Assembly: GCA_950106755.1 (NCBI GenBank)
Contig: OX467082.1
Coordinates: 5,704,001-5,768,000 of the forward strand
DNA length: 64,000 bases
Source of the DNA: Climacium dendroides
Taxonomy: Eukaryota; Streptophyta; Bryopsida; Hypnales; Climaciaceae
Reading direction: 5' to 3'
This document shows, piece by piece, positions 51,936-64,000 of this stretch. The translations under genes were made by a program, and so were the position numbers. The notes below the pieces were generated by a model. That model did no database searches, had not been told where the DNA came from, and saw only the letters and a list, made by a program, of their open reading frames with translations. Each line of letters opens with the position of its first letter. Within the stretch, counting starts at the first letter, position 1.

Positions 51936-52087
51936 AAATAAATATTTTGAAACTGGAGAGGGGGTTGTTAAAAAAATTAATTAAATCTTTTTTTGGGGTG
52001 CATTGTGACACATGCACCCAATAGAGGCAGTAACTGCCAACTATGAGTATATGTCCACCATACAGAATGGTGAGCGGGTTTACAACA

Positions 52088-53350
52088 GGTCCATACCCCC
52101 ACAGCGAGACCGGCAGCATAAGCTGCTCCCGAAGCTGTAGTTTCAATATCAATTGACCTAATCACTGGACTTCCAAGAAAATCAGCCTGCAACACACAAA
52201 GAGTGGGAGTAAAATAGGTCAAGGCCGACACAAAATTGAACTCGAAATGGTATTTTTCAGTTCAGCATTCCACTTTCTGGATGATATCACAGCTAAGTTC
52301 TCAGACTTTATATCATTGTACAATCTGCGACATGGGGTCACTCCGACAATCGAGAGAAAATGTAGTACGAACCTGAAGTTGCATTAGCAAATTATTGACA
52401 GTTGCACCTTCATCCACTTTCAGGATGAATTCTCCACCAACCATCACCTCAAGGTCACCCGCATCTGCTTTCATTGCGATCAGCACTTCCCGAACCTGGC
52501 AAGAACTATTAGCAACTTCTGAATTTCGATGAATAATGCACACATAGAAACATGCGAAGACAGAAGAGCAGGACCAAGACTAGGAAATCAGATGCTATGG
52601 ATATCTACCAATCCTCGAATTTGTCTTGTCCAAGTGACCTACTAAGTCCAAGCGAGCTCTGTATTTCCAAAAGCCACAGGATAGATACTGCGAAGGAGCC
52701 AAGAAATAAACAAGAAGGAACAATTAGGTCAAGTCAAGACACCAACTCGCGCATGTACGAAGCGGTCTGACTTGGACATCTACCTGGTAACACATGCTCT
52801 CCAAGGTGGCCCGAGCGATGTGAGCCTTGTTTGTGTACCGAGTGATGCCCACCAGGACACCACGTGCATCATCTCTCCACCAGGGAGCGAAAAGCCCGCT
52901 TAATGCAGGGACAAAGTACACTCCTCCCGTGTTCTCCAGTGTTTGCGAGGCTCTCGATCTCACTTGAGCTTTCTATGATGCCCAAGTTATCCCTCAACCA
53001 GCTGCTCCTCCAATGCATAGTTGGTAGGAGCGTCAGGTCCAAGCTTATAGGAAATGGTTGTCAACAATCCGAGGTTGGAAGGCACAATTTTCTTTCCCGT
53101 GTTCAGGACGATGAAACACCCTGTTCCATATGTGCTTTCGACCTCGCCTGCTCTACATTGTTGTCCAAGAGTGGCTGCATGCTGGTCACCTAGACATCCA
53201 GCCAACTGAACACCAGCTAGCTAGCGGAAGGTCCTCAGATCTTCCCGGTCAACGTAACTCGGCATTGCTTATAATTCGGGGCAATATGGACCTGGGAATG
53301 CTCAGAGCCTGAAGTGTAGGTCATGTAGAATTCCGGAATTCCTGTTGTCA
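52088..53350 (-). pseudogene. Glycerol kinase pseudogene (main body)
   Basis: Degraded copy of the glycerol kinase gene at 62,904-64,000. Exon equivalents are 52088-52186 (truncated by the insertion), 52373-52495 and 52784 to about 53,215. An older upstream part runs to about 53,350, where IISNAEL and [14 protein letters not shown] remain readable. Inactivating changes relative to the intact copy: CACAGTC to CAGTG near 52,937, a 7-bp deletion near 52,998 at the AAVQWLRDN region, stop codons around 53,220-53,250, and the conserved VDGGA changed to VDEGA. The 5' part is missing before the uL2 promoter. It once encoded the ATP-dependent kinase that converts glycerol to glycerol-3-phosphate. Confidence 0.9.
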
Positions 53351-53644
53351 TTCCTACAAGGCGTGGCCGTTTTCGCACAGGTCCATATGATGGAAGTGCC
53401 GAAGTGCTGAATGCGTGGCCGTTCGGGTTTGCCAGTCACTCAGCCACACTTACGTGATGGGAACGTTGGAGTCAACGCAAGGGAACTCGGAAGGGAACAT
53501 CGTCTCTCTCATTCAGGGAATTAGGGTTTTGAGCTGTGTCGCTCGCTGGGGTTTAGGGCAAAGGAGTGCGACTTCAGTCCTCCTTTCTCTCTTGCTCCCT
53601 CCCAAGTCTCTTCGGGGGTTTTGCACCTGATCCCCCCATTAGCC
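53351..53644 (+). promoter_or_regulatory. uL2 promoter and 5' UTR with telo-box and pyrimidine tract
   Basis: A telo-box TTAGGGTTT lies at 53,521-53,529 and a telomere-type GGTTTAGGG at 53,550-53,558. A CT-rich tract (TCCTCCTTTCTCTCTTGCTC, near 53,578-53,600) precedes the ATG. This combination is common in plant ribosomal-protein genes. The promoter abuts the end of the glycerol kinase pseudogene. Confidence 0.65.
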
Positions 53645-54729
<1,085 letters not shown>

Positions 54730-56759
54730 AAGAAGAGTCGAGGTCACGGTGGTTGCAGCAGCTGCGATGGAGGAAGTTACTGGTGATGTGTTTCATGTCG
54801 TGTACGTGTACTTTTTGATGATGAATACAATCAGTGTTGAGGGAGGACCCGCATTCAACTCTTCATACTGTGAATTTTTTCTCTTCCAGTTCATGTGTTT
54901 TGTGGTTTTTGTGGGGTTGTTGATGCTTTAAGCTGCGTGAAGCATATGGCGACGGAATGTCAGGATGGCTCACAGGATGTTGGGACGATGATATAACTGG
55001 TTAGGCTATTTTCTGGAAGTGTCTACATGTCTATGCCCATTGTCTGCTTCCCACGGGTTCTGTTAAAGGTGTTCTTGGTTATTTGGAACTAGAATTTTGT
55101 TTTTCTATGGTGAGTGCCTACATTCGCTGTGATGTAGATGATTTTTAAGTCTGAACCTTGCCTGCGGTTTTGGGTCATAGATGCTTCTTAGTTATTAGTA
55201 CACTGGAATTTTTCGCAATTTTCGGATGCCCAGAGATTGGATTTGCTTTCTGGCTTTACAGTGGAGGTGTTCGAACCACAGTCCATCTCTGAGTTGCTCC
55301 TGTTAGTTCTTTGGAGCTCTGAACTCGGAAGTTATTGTTGCACACCCTTTTAAATGCTAGCGAGTGTCGTCCACCCGTTTACTCGTAATTTTGGGAGTTT
55401 TCACGTCTTTCAAGCTTCAATTCTGTGCCAATGATTATGCAATTCTTGACTGCGATCATTTTTGACGCCACCAGAGGTTGGATGGGGAATTTTCAGTGGA
55501 CTTCAGATGTAGACTGCATGGTACTGCGTGATTCCGGAGGCTTCAGTTTTCCATTAGTATACTGAGAAATGTTTCTGTGCACACGGAATGGTGTGTTACA
55601 GCCATCTTGCTCAGGTTACTCTGTTTCTAACTTCGAGTGCTGTAGCCATATCACTTGACATTCGGTTTCTCTGAAATAAGTTTCGGAGATTCGCGTTGTT
55701 TGTGTGTTGTATCAAGTATCAACCTCAGAGCATTACCACCCTTGCTCGGGGAACTTAAAAGAATTGGCCTGCTGCCTCGACTAATGAGCTTGCCACGAAA
55801 ATTTGGAGTGTTGCTCATCACCTGAGCCTTCCCTCAAATTTTGCATTCATTGTTGAGATCTTCTAGATTCCATAACTCATTGGACAAGACCAACATGAAT
55901 AGGATGTGGTGGGCCTTGACTACTTCAATAATACTAGTGTGCCTTGTACAGGTGCCAGTGTCAGAAGAAAAGTAAAAGTAATTTTCTAATTTTTTTAAAA
56001 CAAAAATAACTCAAAGTTCCATTGACACAAGGGATTCTCAGGTAGAGAGGCTGATTTCATGCTAGATAAACAACCTATCATTGCCAAGTATCAAACTTGC
56101 AACCATGCCATTCGGTTTGGGTACCTTTCCACCATCTAGTAGTTTAGGGTCATCTTGGACCAAAGGTTCCATAACTTTCACATCATATGTCAAAATGTCA
56201 CAAGATAAAGCTCATGCACCCCTCCTCATTGAGGCCTTTCCAACAGTACCAAGCATGTGACTAGGAGATGCACATGTGAGGAAGGGACAACATGTGACTC
56301 AAGAGATCTAAATGTAACAAACAAATAAACAAACTAATTTAATGGATGGATATGAAGAGTGCATATATAGTGCTTTGACACTTTGCAAATGGAGAGTAAC
56401 TCATGCATATGCAAATGGAAAGGATTGCTTTGAACTTGGTAGGAAACACTCAACGAATTAAATTTGGAGAGTAAGGATAGTGATGTTTTCATTTGAATGA
56501 TATTGTTTGGGAGAAACATTGTAACTTAGAGCATATTGATGGTATCTTGGTTTCACTTGTGCATGTTTGGTTTAAAATATAACATCTTAACTATACCAAT
56601 GATAACTTTCTCTCTATGAAATGGAGCCATAACTCAATGTGCTTTAATTGTTCATAATATACAAGATTCTTGGTAGGTTTGAGTGTACTTTGATTGTACT
56701 TTGATTGTTACTTAACAATGGGATGGGATTTGGTGATAGTCCTTGGATTTTTGCCAATA
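54730..56759. other. uL2 downstream region, no gene seen
   Basis: 54,730 to about 55,780 has balanced base composition and probably contains the uL2 3' UTR. After that the sequence becomes AT-rich with no recognisable coding or structural element before the copia remnant. Confidence 0.5.
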
Positions 56760-59700
56760 ATGTTTGTAGCCATATTGCTTCTCATATGCCCTCTATAAAT
56801 GCTTTTGCCTCAGCGTTGGTTGATGATACCATGACCATGCGTTGTTTTTTCGAGGGCCATGAGATGGGTCCTCCTACTAATTTGAAAATCCACCTTGTGA
56901 TTAATTTGCAACCAATTTTGTAGTTCTCCTAGTTTGCATCAATATAACCTACCATTGAAGTAGTGTGATCCTTTTCATAAAATAAACCGAAGTCTAGATC
57001 TCCTTTTATATATCTAAGGACTTGATATGCTACTTCCATGTGCGAGATCTTTGGATTGTGCATGAATTTGCTTTAAGACTCCCACTACATAAAATATTTT
57101 GGGCTTTGTGTTGCACAAATAGATGAGCATACCCACAAGACATTAGTATTTTTTCATATCAACCCTAGGTTCTATACCGAGGTGGACACCCTTTATGCAT
57201 TGGAACAACAATTGATGTGCATGTCATCATATTGAATTCTTATAGTATTTGTAATGTATAATTCTTTTGAGACAAAAAGATGCCTTTATTAGAACAAATA
57301 AATTCAAAGCCAAGATAATAGTGGATGCCTCCAAATCTGTCATTTCAAATGAGTTCATGAATTTTTGTTTGAGAGTGAATTCCATCAGTGTCAGATACAA
57401 TCATTAGCAAATTGTCCACATGTAAAATTAGGATAATAAATCCTTTACTACATGTGACATGAAAAAGATTGTAATTGGTTTCTATGTAGAATAATCCTTC
57501 ATTTAATAAGAATCCATTTATCTAATTGAACCAAGTTCGAGGTGACTAGAGTAATCTATACAGTAACTTATTTAGGTTGCAAACCTTGTTTATTGTAGAG
57601 GCATTGCAAAATCCCTCAAGAACCTCCATATAAACTATTTCTTTTAAGTCTCTATTCAAAAATGCCGTTATAACATCCAAATGCACAAGAATCCAATTGC
57701 TGTTAGCCACCAATGCTACAACCATGTGGACAGCCTTCCATTTTGCTATTGAAGCAAATGCTTTATCAAAATCTAATCCTTTGGTCTATTGAAAACCTCA
57801 AGCCACTAAGCAAGCTTTAAGTTTGTAAGGTTGATTATGAGCTCCTATTTTTGTCTTATACATCCATTTGGCTATCACTAATTTAATGCCTTCAAATAAG
57901 TCAACTAGATCCCAAGTGTGATTCTTTGAAAGTGATTCTTATTCAAATTTTATAGTTTCCCTCCAACTTGGGAGGTTGTTAGTTTTTGAGAAGTTGAATG
58001 GTTTAGAAGGTTCATCAATAACACCAAAAAAACAATTGATTTCAATGGATTCAAAGAACTATATGTATTTAGTGGAAGTTGGAAAAAGTTGGGCCATTGT
58101 TGTAGGTTCTATAGTGTAGGTGTAGGTATCTTTTAGCATAATTGATGATCCTCTAACATGGGTTGAATGCAACCAAGCTATAAAAAATTGTTGTAGTACA
58201 ATAATAGGGGTATCTTCTTGTGTAGGACCACTTGCTAGAAGATGAATTGAATTTAGTTCAACTAACTCTGAATTATTGTCCAGTTGGCGTAATAAGGATC
58301 TCATCACTAGTGGCAATTTTGGAGAGTCTAAATTTGAGGGTGGTGAAGGTAATGACTTTGAAATCTCTCCATTGTTGATTAAACTATCTTTACTGGACTA
58401 CACTGTAGTAGATAACAATGGTATTGGAAATTTTATCCCTATATTTGTCTCATCAAATTTCACATTGTGGGATAGTATTACTTTTCTCTTATCAGAAATC
58501 CAAATTCAGAAACCTTTAGTCTACTTATCATACCCTAGGAATATATCAAGTTTAATCTTAGCATTTATTTTATCACATTGCATTTTTCTATCCAAACATA
58601 GATCATGGAACCAAAGACATGTAAAAAAGAAATGTCAGGAACTTTACAAGATAGCCTCTAAATTTGCTACGAGTTTGCTAAATTGGGTGACCAATTGGTG
58701 AAAAATACGGCAATATTAATGGCCTTGGTCCACAAAAACATGGAATTACTGCAAGTACTGACATACTCCTCGCCATTTCAAGAAGTTTTCTATTGGTTCT
58801 CTCTGCTATTCTATTTTTATTAAAAGTATTAGCGTTTGTAAGCTATCTTCTAATTCATGATTTCATGCAAAAACTTGAGAAATTTATGGAGAAAATTTCT
58901 CCACCTCGATCACTTCATATTATTAGTATACGTGTGCCTAGCTGTCATTCAATCATACATTGGAATATTTTGAATTGTTCAAATGCTTTTGATTTGCGAC
59001 AAAGAAATTTAACCCAAGTCTATTGGTTGTAGTCATAATTGTAATTTGCCAAGAGACAAAACATGTAGAGGACCACACAAGTCAAGGTGAAGGAGTTCAA
59101 GTAGCGTTGAGATTCTAGAAGTATTATATTGAAAAAGGCTTTCTCTAGTTTGTTTTCCAGCTTGACAATGTGTGCAAACTTTGTAATAAGTGGATATATA
59201 CAATAGACTTAATGTTAATTCTTTTGCTACAATATTGTATAATCTATCATAACTAATATGATCCATCCAAAAATGCTATAATTGTACTATGTCTATATCG
59301 CATTGAGCCACAATTGCTAAGACTTCTAAGCTAAGTGTCGATAATTTATACAGTCTATTGCTCATGTTACACAATCCTTTAGCCACGATCTTTTGGGTGC
59401 CTTTACTATACAAAATACACTTTTGATCGTTGAAACATGCTATAATCCCTTTGTTTATTAACGAACCTACAGATAATAGATTTTTTTCTCGAACTAGGCA
59501 CGTAAAGAATACTAGAGACTTCTTTTATTTTTCCAGAAGGTAAAGTAAAATAGACAAATCCTTTGTATGTAATTTGATGACTCTGACCACTGGCAATTTT
59601 AACATTGACTTAAATCTATTCTATATTTGTGAAGTTGGTGTGGTCACCACCACTTATATGTTGTGTAGCACTAGAGTCTAAGTACAAACCATAGTTTAGC

Positions 59701-60796
59701 TCATGTATGGAGAAAAAAGATAAATTAAGCAACTTTGAATATATCAAAATTCTTAGTATCCTGCTTTTCTATATCGTTAGTTACAAAACAAGTCTCTAGA
59801 TTTGTCTAGGATTCCCCTTGGACAATATTTGTCGAGAAAGGTTTTATTCCCAACCTTATCTATCTATCTACTTCTAGCTTTCTAATATCTATCAAGTGTT
59901 TAGGATACATGTCCTTATGATGTTGAAGGCGACTATAATAAAAAACACTTCATTTGATAAGTCTTAGAATCTCCAAAAGAATTAAAGTTATCTTGTATGT
60001 CACTCTGAAACACTTGAAGTCGAATTGTTTGCCCACCATTGTAACTACGGCTCACTTGGTTGTTGAAGCTTGACTTTTGACTTCCCATATATATCACCCC
60101 TTTGGTTCTGCCACTATTTCCTGTCTTTGACTGACAACAACTCTTTTGAAGCATGAGTCTTGCTTGTAATTGTTTGAGCATAGAAAATTTACTTGCATTG
60201 ATAAAGTTCTAAAGGAAATACTCATAGTTGTTTGAAAGTGCCTTCATCACAATTTGTATCAAGTCAATATCATCAATCTTGACTCCAATGGTAGACAATT
60301 GTACTAAGTTTTAACAAAACTATGAAAACAAGTGGAGAAAGGAATGATGGCAAGTTGATTTTTCAATTTGAACTTCTAACTATCTATCCTTGTCCACCTC
60401 AAATGATTAACACAAAAAATTCCATAGTTGCCTTGGTTCGTGAAACTCAATCAACTATGCTAAGAGAGATGGCTTTATCAATATGTTCATAATGTACATG
60501 AGTTTTTTGAGCTATTCACCTTCCAACTACTCATTTGGTTATTGATTAGACAATGAACTGGAGGAGTCTAACAAGATATACTATAGTTTCTCTCTCTTGG
60601 CCACTCTTGTAATCATATACTTCCATAAATGAAAGTTAACGTATTTGGTTAGTTTGGCTTCATTAGGTACACAATTACCTTTTGATATGTTGCCCGTCTA
60701 CTATGTTTGTCAATCTCACAGCTATTATACTACAAGCATGAATAACCAAGTTAATTGATAGTTTTAGAAGATCTCAATCTCTCACTCTCATACCAT
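56760..60796 (-). mobile_element. Degenerate Ty1/copia retrotransposon
   Basis: Read on the minus strand, domain remnants follow the copia order. They are a zinc-knuckle relic (near 59,890-59,950, RLQHHKDMYPKH), the protease motif LDSSATQHISG (near 59,640-59,695), and the integrase zinc-binding region (59,033-59,266: HISYDR...CTHCQAGKQTRES...HLDLCGP). The integrase C-terminal motif ERTNRKLLEMARSM (near 58,750-58,800), reverse transcriptase (HLDVITAFLN near 57,657-57,687; the YVDD box decayed to HVDN near 57,410) and RNase H (IKGDLDFGLFYEK near 56,975-57,015, then GGPISWPSKKQ) follow. Stops and frameshifts interrupt every domain. A PBS-like complement (CACTCTCATACCA, 60,784-60,796) marks the 5' side. 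I could not match two LTRs. Confidence 0.88.
60784..60796 (-). other. Degenerate primer-binding site of the copia element
   Basis: CACTCTCATACCA is close to the complement of the usual plant copia initiator-Met tRNA site (TGGTATCAGAGC). It is followed on the plus strand by TGTAGAAG, as expected for the inner end of the 5' LTR of a minus-strand element. Confidence 0.5.
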
Positions 60797-62903
60797 GTAG
60801 AAGATAACAATAATAGAGTATACTAGTAGAACTAAAGAATATATTCAAAGGAGGCACAAGTACAACCTCATACATATAGTTTGAATAATATAAACAACTT
60901 GTGTAACAAGAAAAAGAGAACAAAAATATATATAGCTAAAATATAATGAACATATCAACAATATGAGGTGGATGGACAAAAGTGTGTCGACAACATAGGA
61001 GCCTTCCTACTTGGGAGGACTCTAGTATCTTTGCAGTTGCTTCACTTGGCGTGGATGTACTGGCGCTCCTTGTATCTTAAGAGTGTCTCTTTCTATATCA
61101 GTTTGGTACTACTTGAATATAAATGAATTTTCTTCAAACTTTTTCTACTATGTTACTCATTGGAACACTAGAAGGGTTTGGAATGGATGCAAGTCTCTTT
61201 GATAAATAAGAACTAAGTAGGGCATGCAAGATCATTGGAATGGAGCCTAAAAAACAAAGTTGCAATATTGAAGTTACACCCTGAGTAGTCATTTTAAAGA
61301 TTTTATTTGCAAAGAATTGAATGAACATGTCACCCAACTAGCACCCACTTCAAAGGTAAGGTGGCCAAAAAATGTTGAATGCCTCGCAAAGGTTGCCACA
61401 TTTTGTCACAATGTAGAATTTGTCTTTAGAATTTGTCTTTGCCTAAATTACCCACATACAGGACTTTACACAAACCAGTAGCGAGGATTCTTTAATGAAG
61501 CCATGACAAACTCCCCTCACTTTCACCATAAAAACTGAAAATGGAGCTTGTTTGTCACCGCAATGAAACTATCTGTTCCCACCTAGCCTACCACCAAAAA
61601 ACCAGAAAAACAGGGCTGCTGATTTCTACGTCATCGATAGGGTCTCTAGAACTAGCAATCTTCGTGTTCTTCAATTTGTGGTAGAGGTACAGTGCCACCC
61701 TTGTATTGCCTTCTTCGTGGAACCAATGAATCAAGGAGCCCCTCGTGAATGACTCGGATTGATTTGGGGAGTTCTCTTACCACGCATTACACATTACAAC
61801 ACGCGAAGGTAGACTGGTTTACCTGACCATCACATTCCAGCTAGAACCTCAAATTTGCAAAAAAATTAGCACTCACACTTCCGGTTGCGATTCTTGTGGA
61901 GCACATCAACAGCATGTATTTACAAGTACTCAAGTTTAGAAAGAAACCAATTTGAAAACAGCTAATGTCACGTGAAGAAGCACGTGACTCGATCGCATAA
62001 AAGTGAGCTGGAAATTAGCAAATCCCACATTATCAGAGAGATTGCAAAACTTAGCTGTTTTATAAATCTAGTTGAATGCCAATAAGTTACAAAATGTGTT
62101 CAAAATGTTTCGCAATTTCCACAAATTCATCAAAGATGTTTCATAATGAAAAAGCCAGGTTCGTGCGAAAAATTAGGTTCATCTCTTTTTAACAATTGAA
62201 AGTTCTCTCTTTGTTTTCGTGTCATGGAGAGAATCCCTAAACTGATTCTTACCAGAATAGGCTTCAACTCTTCAACAGATCGATACCGTTGCACTCTAAA
62301 TTCCAGAACGTGCACGTAACATGTTCATATTTCTGAAGGTAACAGGTCGTTATTGCACACGATGCAAGTTCACTCACGAAACAAGACCATTCATATTATA
62401 TCTTATAACAAGCTGCGTCATGTGCGTCATGTGCAAGTGCGAGCGTCCATGATGTCCAATAACAATGCAATTCGAGAGCAGACATGTACAGAGTTCTCTT
62501 GGAACAGGTTATAAAGTCTCAGCACTGGTATCACATGTCGATGTTTAGACAACTCTGAAGAGAGCAAGAAATGAGAAAATCCTAAAACAAAACACCACTA
62601 AATGGTCCTGTATTATTATCGAATTTCAGACCCCAGAGTGAGCAATAGAATATGTACAAGGATTTGAAGGAGGCCAGCAAAAAGAGTTGGATCGAGAAAG
62701 GAGGTGGATATAAATGAAGAACTACCTAGCAAACAATGCAGGCATGATAAACAAGATGCCTGCCTTCAGAAATAGTGCGGGCACTATCTCCGGGAAAAAA
62801 GGCGAACCGCAATTAACATCAACACAAAACCGATGAAAAGGTCGATTAAACCCCATGCTTGCCATAGCGAAGTCGAACCCTGATTGTGACAAACTGTATT
62901 GTC
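60797..62903. other. Region between the copia element and glycerol kinase
   Basis: The first few hundred bases may be the eroded 5' LTR of the copia element; its outer edge is not defined. From about 61,450 the base composition is more balanced, and the last part is the 3' UTR of the glycerol kinase gene. No other gene is supported. Confidence 0.45.
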
Positions 62904-64000
62904 TTAAAAATCGAGCTCTGCCAACCCAAAGGACCTTTCAACTGCCTTGTTCCAAGACCGGCATCTCATGTCACGCTGCTCATCGGTAATCTGAGAGTGG
63001 AAGGTAGTTGGCGTGGCTTGGACAGCCCCCTGCTCAATAATCTGTTCCGTGGTCCATACCCCAACAGCCAGACCGGCAGCGTAAGCTGCTCCCAACGCTG
63101 TAGTTTCAATATCAATTGGCCTGATCACTGGACTTCCAAGTAAATCAGCCTGCAACACACAAAGAGTGGGAGTAAAATAGGTCAAGGCTGACACAAAATT
63201 GAACTCGAAAATGTGTTTTGGGTTCAACATTGCACTTTCCGGACGTGCAAAGGTCTCAAGACTTTATATCATTGAACTGAACAATCAGCGCCATGGGATC
63301 AACAACACCCACTCCGACAATCAATAGGAAATCACAGTGAATGGGGAATCCAGTACGAACCTGAAGTTGCATTAGCAAATTATTGACAGTTGCACCTCCA
63401 TCCACTTTCAGGATGAATTCTCCATCAACCATCACCTCAAGGTCACCCGCATCTGCTTTCATTGCGATCAGCACTTCCCGAACCTGGCAAGAGCTATTAG
63501 CAATTTCTGAATTTCGATGAATAATGCACACATAGAAACATGCGAAGACGGAAGAGCAGGACCAAGACTAGGAAATCAGATGCTATGGATATCTACCAAT
63601 CCTCGAATTTGTCTTGTCCAAGTGACCTACTAAGTCCAAGCGAGCTCTGGATTTCCAAAAGCCACAGGATACTGCAAAGGAGCCAAGAAATAAACAAGAA
63701 GGAACAATTAGGTCAATTCAAAACACCAACTCGCACATGTACGAAGCGGTCTGACTTGGACATCTACCTGGTAACACATGCTCTCCAAGGTGGCCCGAGC
63801 GATGTGAGCCTTGTTTGTGTACCGAGTGATGCCCACCAGGACACCACGTGCATCATCTCTCCACCAGGGAGCGAAAAGCCCGCTAAAAGCAGGGACAAAG
63901 TACACTCCTCCCGTGTTCTCCACAGTCTTTGCGAGGCTCTCGATCTCACTTGAGCTTTCTATGATGCCCAAGTTATCCCTCAACCACTGAACAGCTGCTC
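62904..64000 (-). CDS. GLI1: Glycerol kinase, 3' part (continues beyond the window)
   Basis: ATP-dependent kinase that phosphorylates glycerol to sn-glycerol-3-phosphate in the cytosol (FGGY carbohydrate kinase family; GLI1/NHO1 in Arabidopsis). Visible exons are 63768 to beyond 64000, 63483-63361 and 63149-62904, in phase with GT-AG borders. The C-terminal half is intact: [89 protein letters not shown]. The VDGGA and GAAYAAGL segments belong to the nucleotide-binding fold. It ends [10 protein letters not shown] broken second copy lies at 49,255-53,350 in the same orientation. The N-terminal half lies outside the window, so integrity of the whole gene is not shown. Confidence 0.92.

Larger units (their letters stand above)
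49950..52087. mobile_element. Solo-LTR-like insertion with 5-bp target duplication
   Basis: The insertion is flanked on both sides by GGTCC (49,945-49,949 and 52,088-52,092), present once in the intact copy as CCGTGGTCCATACC. Its ends are TATTGTAA... and ...TTACAACA, which are inverted repeats with one mismatch and match the TGTTG...CAACA ends of plant LTRs, with G to A at the second base. The length is 2,138 bp, or about 1.3 kb without the nested element at 51,133-51,935. A TATATAAAT motif lies near 50,065. It contains satellite-like ATAC-rich and GGGTTTGGGTT-rich stretches and no ORF of note. A solo LTR is the simplest reading. Confidence 0.65.

Noticed and set aside
52373..53195. Second functional glycerol kinase gene
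   Set aside because: Two frameshifting deletions, stop codons, a changed VDGGA motif and a disrupted last exon make it a pseudogene.
58276..58701. 141-residue plus-strand ORF
   Set aside because: It lies antisense to the copia element between its integrase and reverse transcriptase remnants and has no family features of its own.

Overview
The window looks like nuclear DNA of a land plant. It carries plant-type genes with short GT-AG introns: an F-box protein of the SKIP17 type, a calcineurin B-like Ca2+ sensor, a type-2 lipid-transfer protein and a nepenthesin-type aspartic protease. Telo-boxes lie beside the ribosomal-protein genes, and a decayed Ty1/copia element is present. GC-richer gene islands sit in long, very AT-rich, repeat-laden intergenic DNA. 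The exact lineage cannot be fixed from this sequence; a seed-free plant is only a weak guess. Exon coordinates below were derived by hand from splice signals, reading phase and family conservation.

Layout. 1-6.2 kb: AT-rich, degenerate repeats. 6.2-7.5 kb: intronless aspartic protease (+). 7.5-12.8 kb: AT-rich, no gene. 12.8-15.1 kb: a secreted peptide built of CC dyads (-) and a type-2 LTP (+). 15.1-21.5 kb: foldback elements in tandem and a possible Stowaway-like element. 21.5-26.0 kb: 12-exon SKIP17-like F-box/LRR gene (-). 26.0-33.2 kb: AT-rich DNA with a 2.4-kb terminal-inverted-repeat element containing ~190-bp monomers in two opposed arrays. 33.2-38.7 kb: ribosomal protein uL14 (-) and the 60S-biogenesis factor SDA1 (+), head to head across 418 bp. 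40.2-41.8 kb: a DUF4283-like ORF with a broken duplicate of its own 5' end, then a small unrecognised two-exon gene. 42.7-44.9 kb: CBL gene (-), probably of the CBL10 type. 48.3-53.4 kb: glycerol kinase pseudogene split by nested insertions. 53.6-54.7 kb: ribosomal protein uL2 (+). 56.8-60.8 kb: dead Ty1/copia element (-). 62.9-64.0 kb: 3' part of an apparently intact glycerol kinase gene (-), running off the window.

The intact genes are mostly housekeeping. uL14, SDA1 and uL2 all belong to 60S ribosome production and share telo-box-like motifs. The SKIP17-like protein is a predicted SCF ubiquitin-ligase adaptor, and the CBL is a predicted Ca2+ sensor for CIPK kinases. I see no operon-like or defence-like new system. 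The most unusual items are the CC-dyad peptide, the opposed monomer arrays inside one transposon, the three-level nested insertion in the glycerol kinase pseudogene, the self-duplicated start of the DUF4283-like gene and the acidic tail on the F-box protein.
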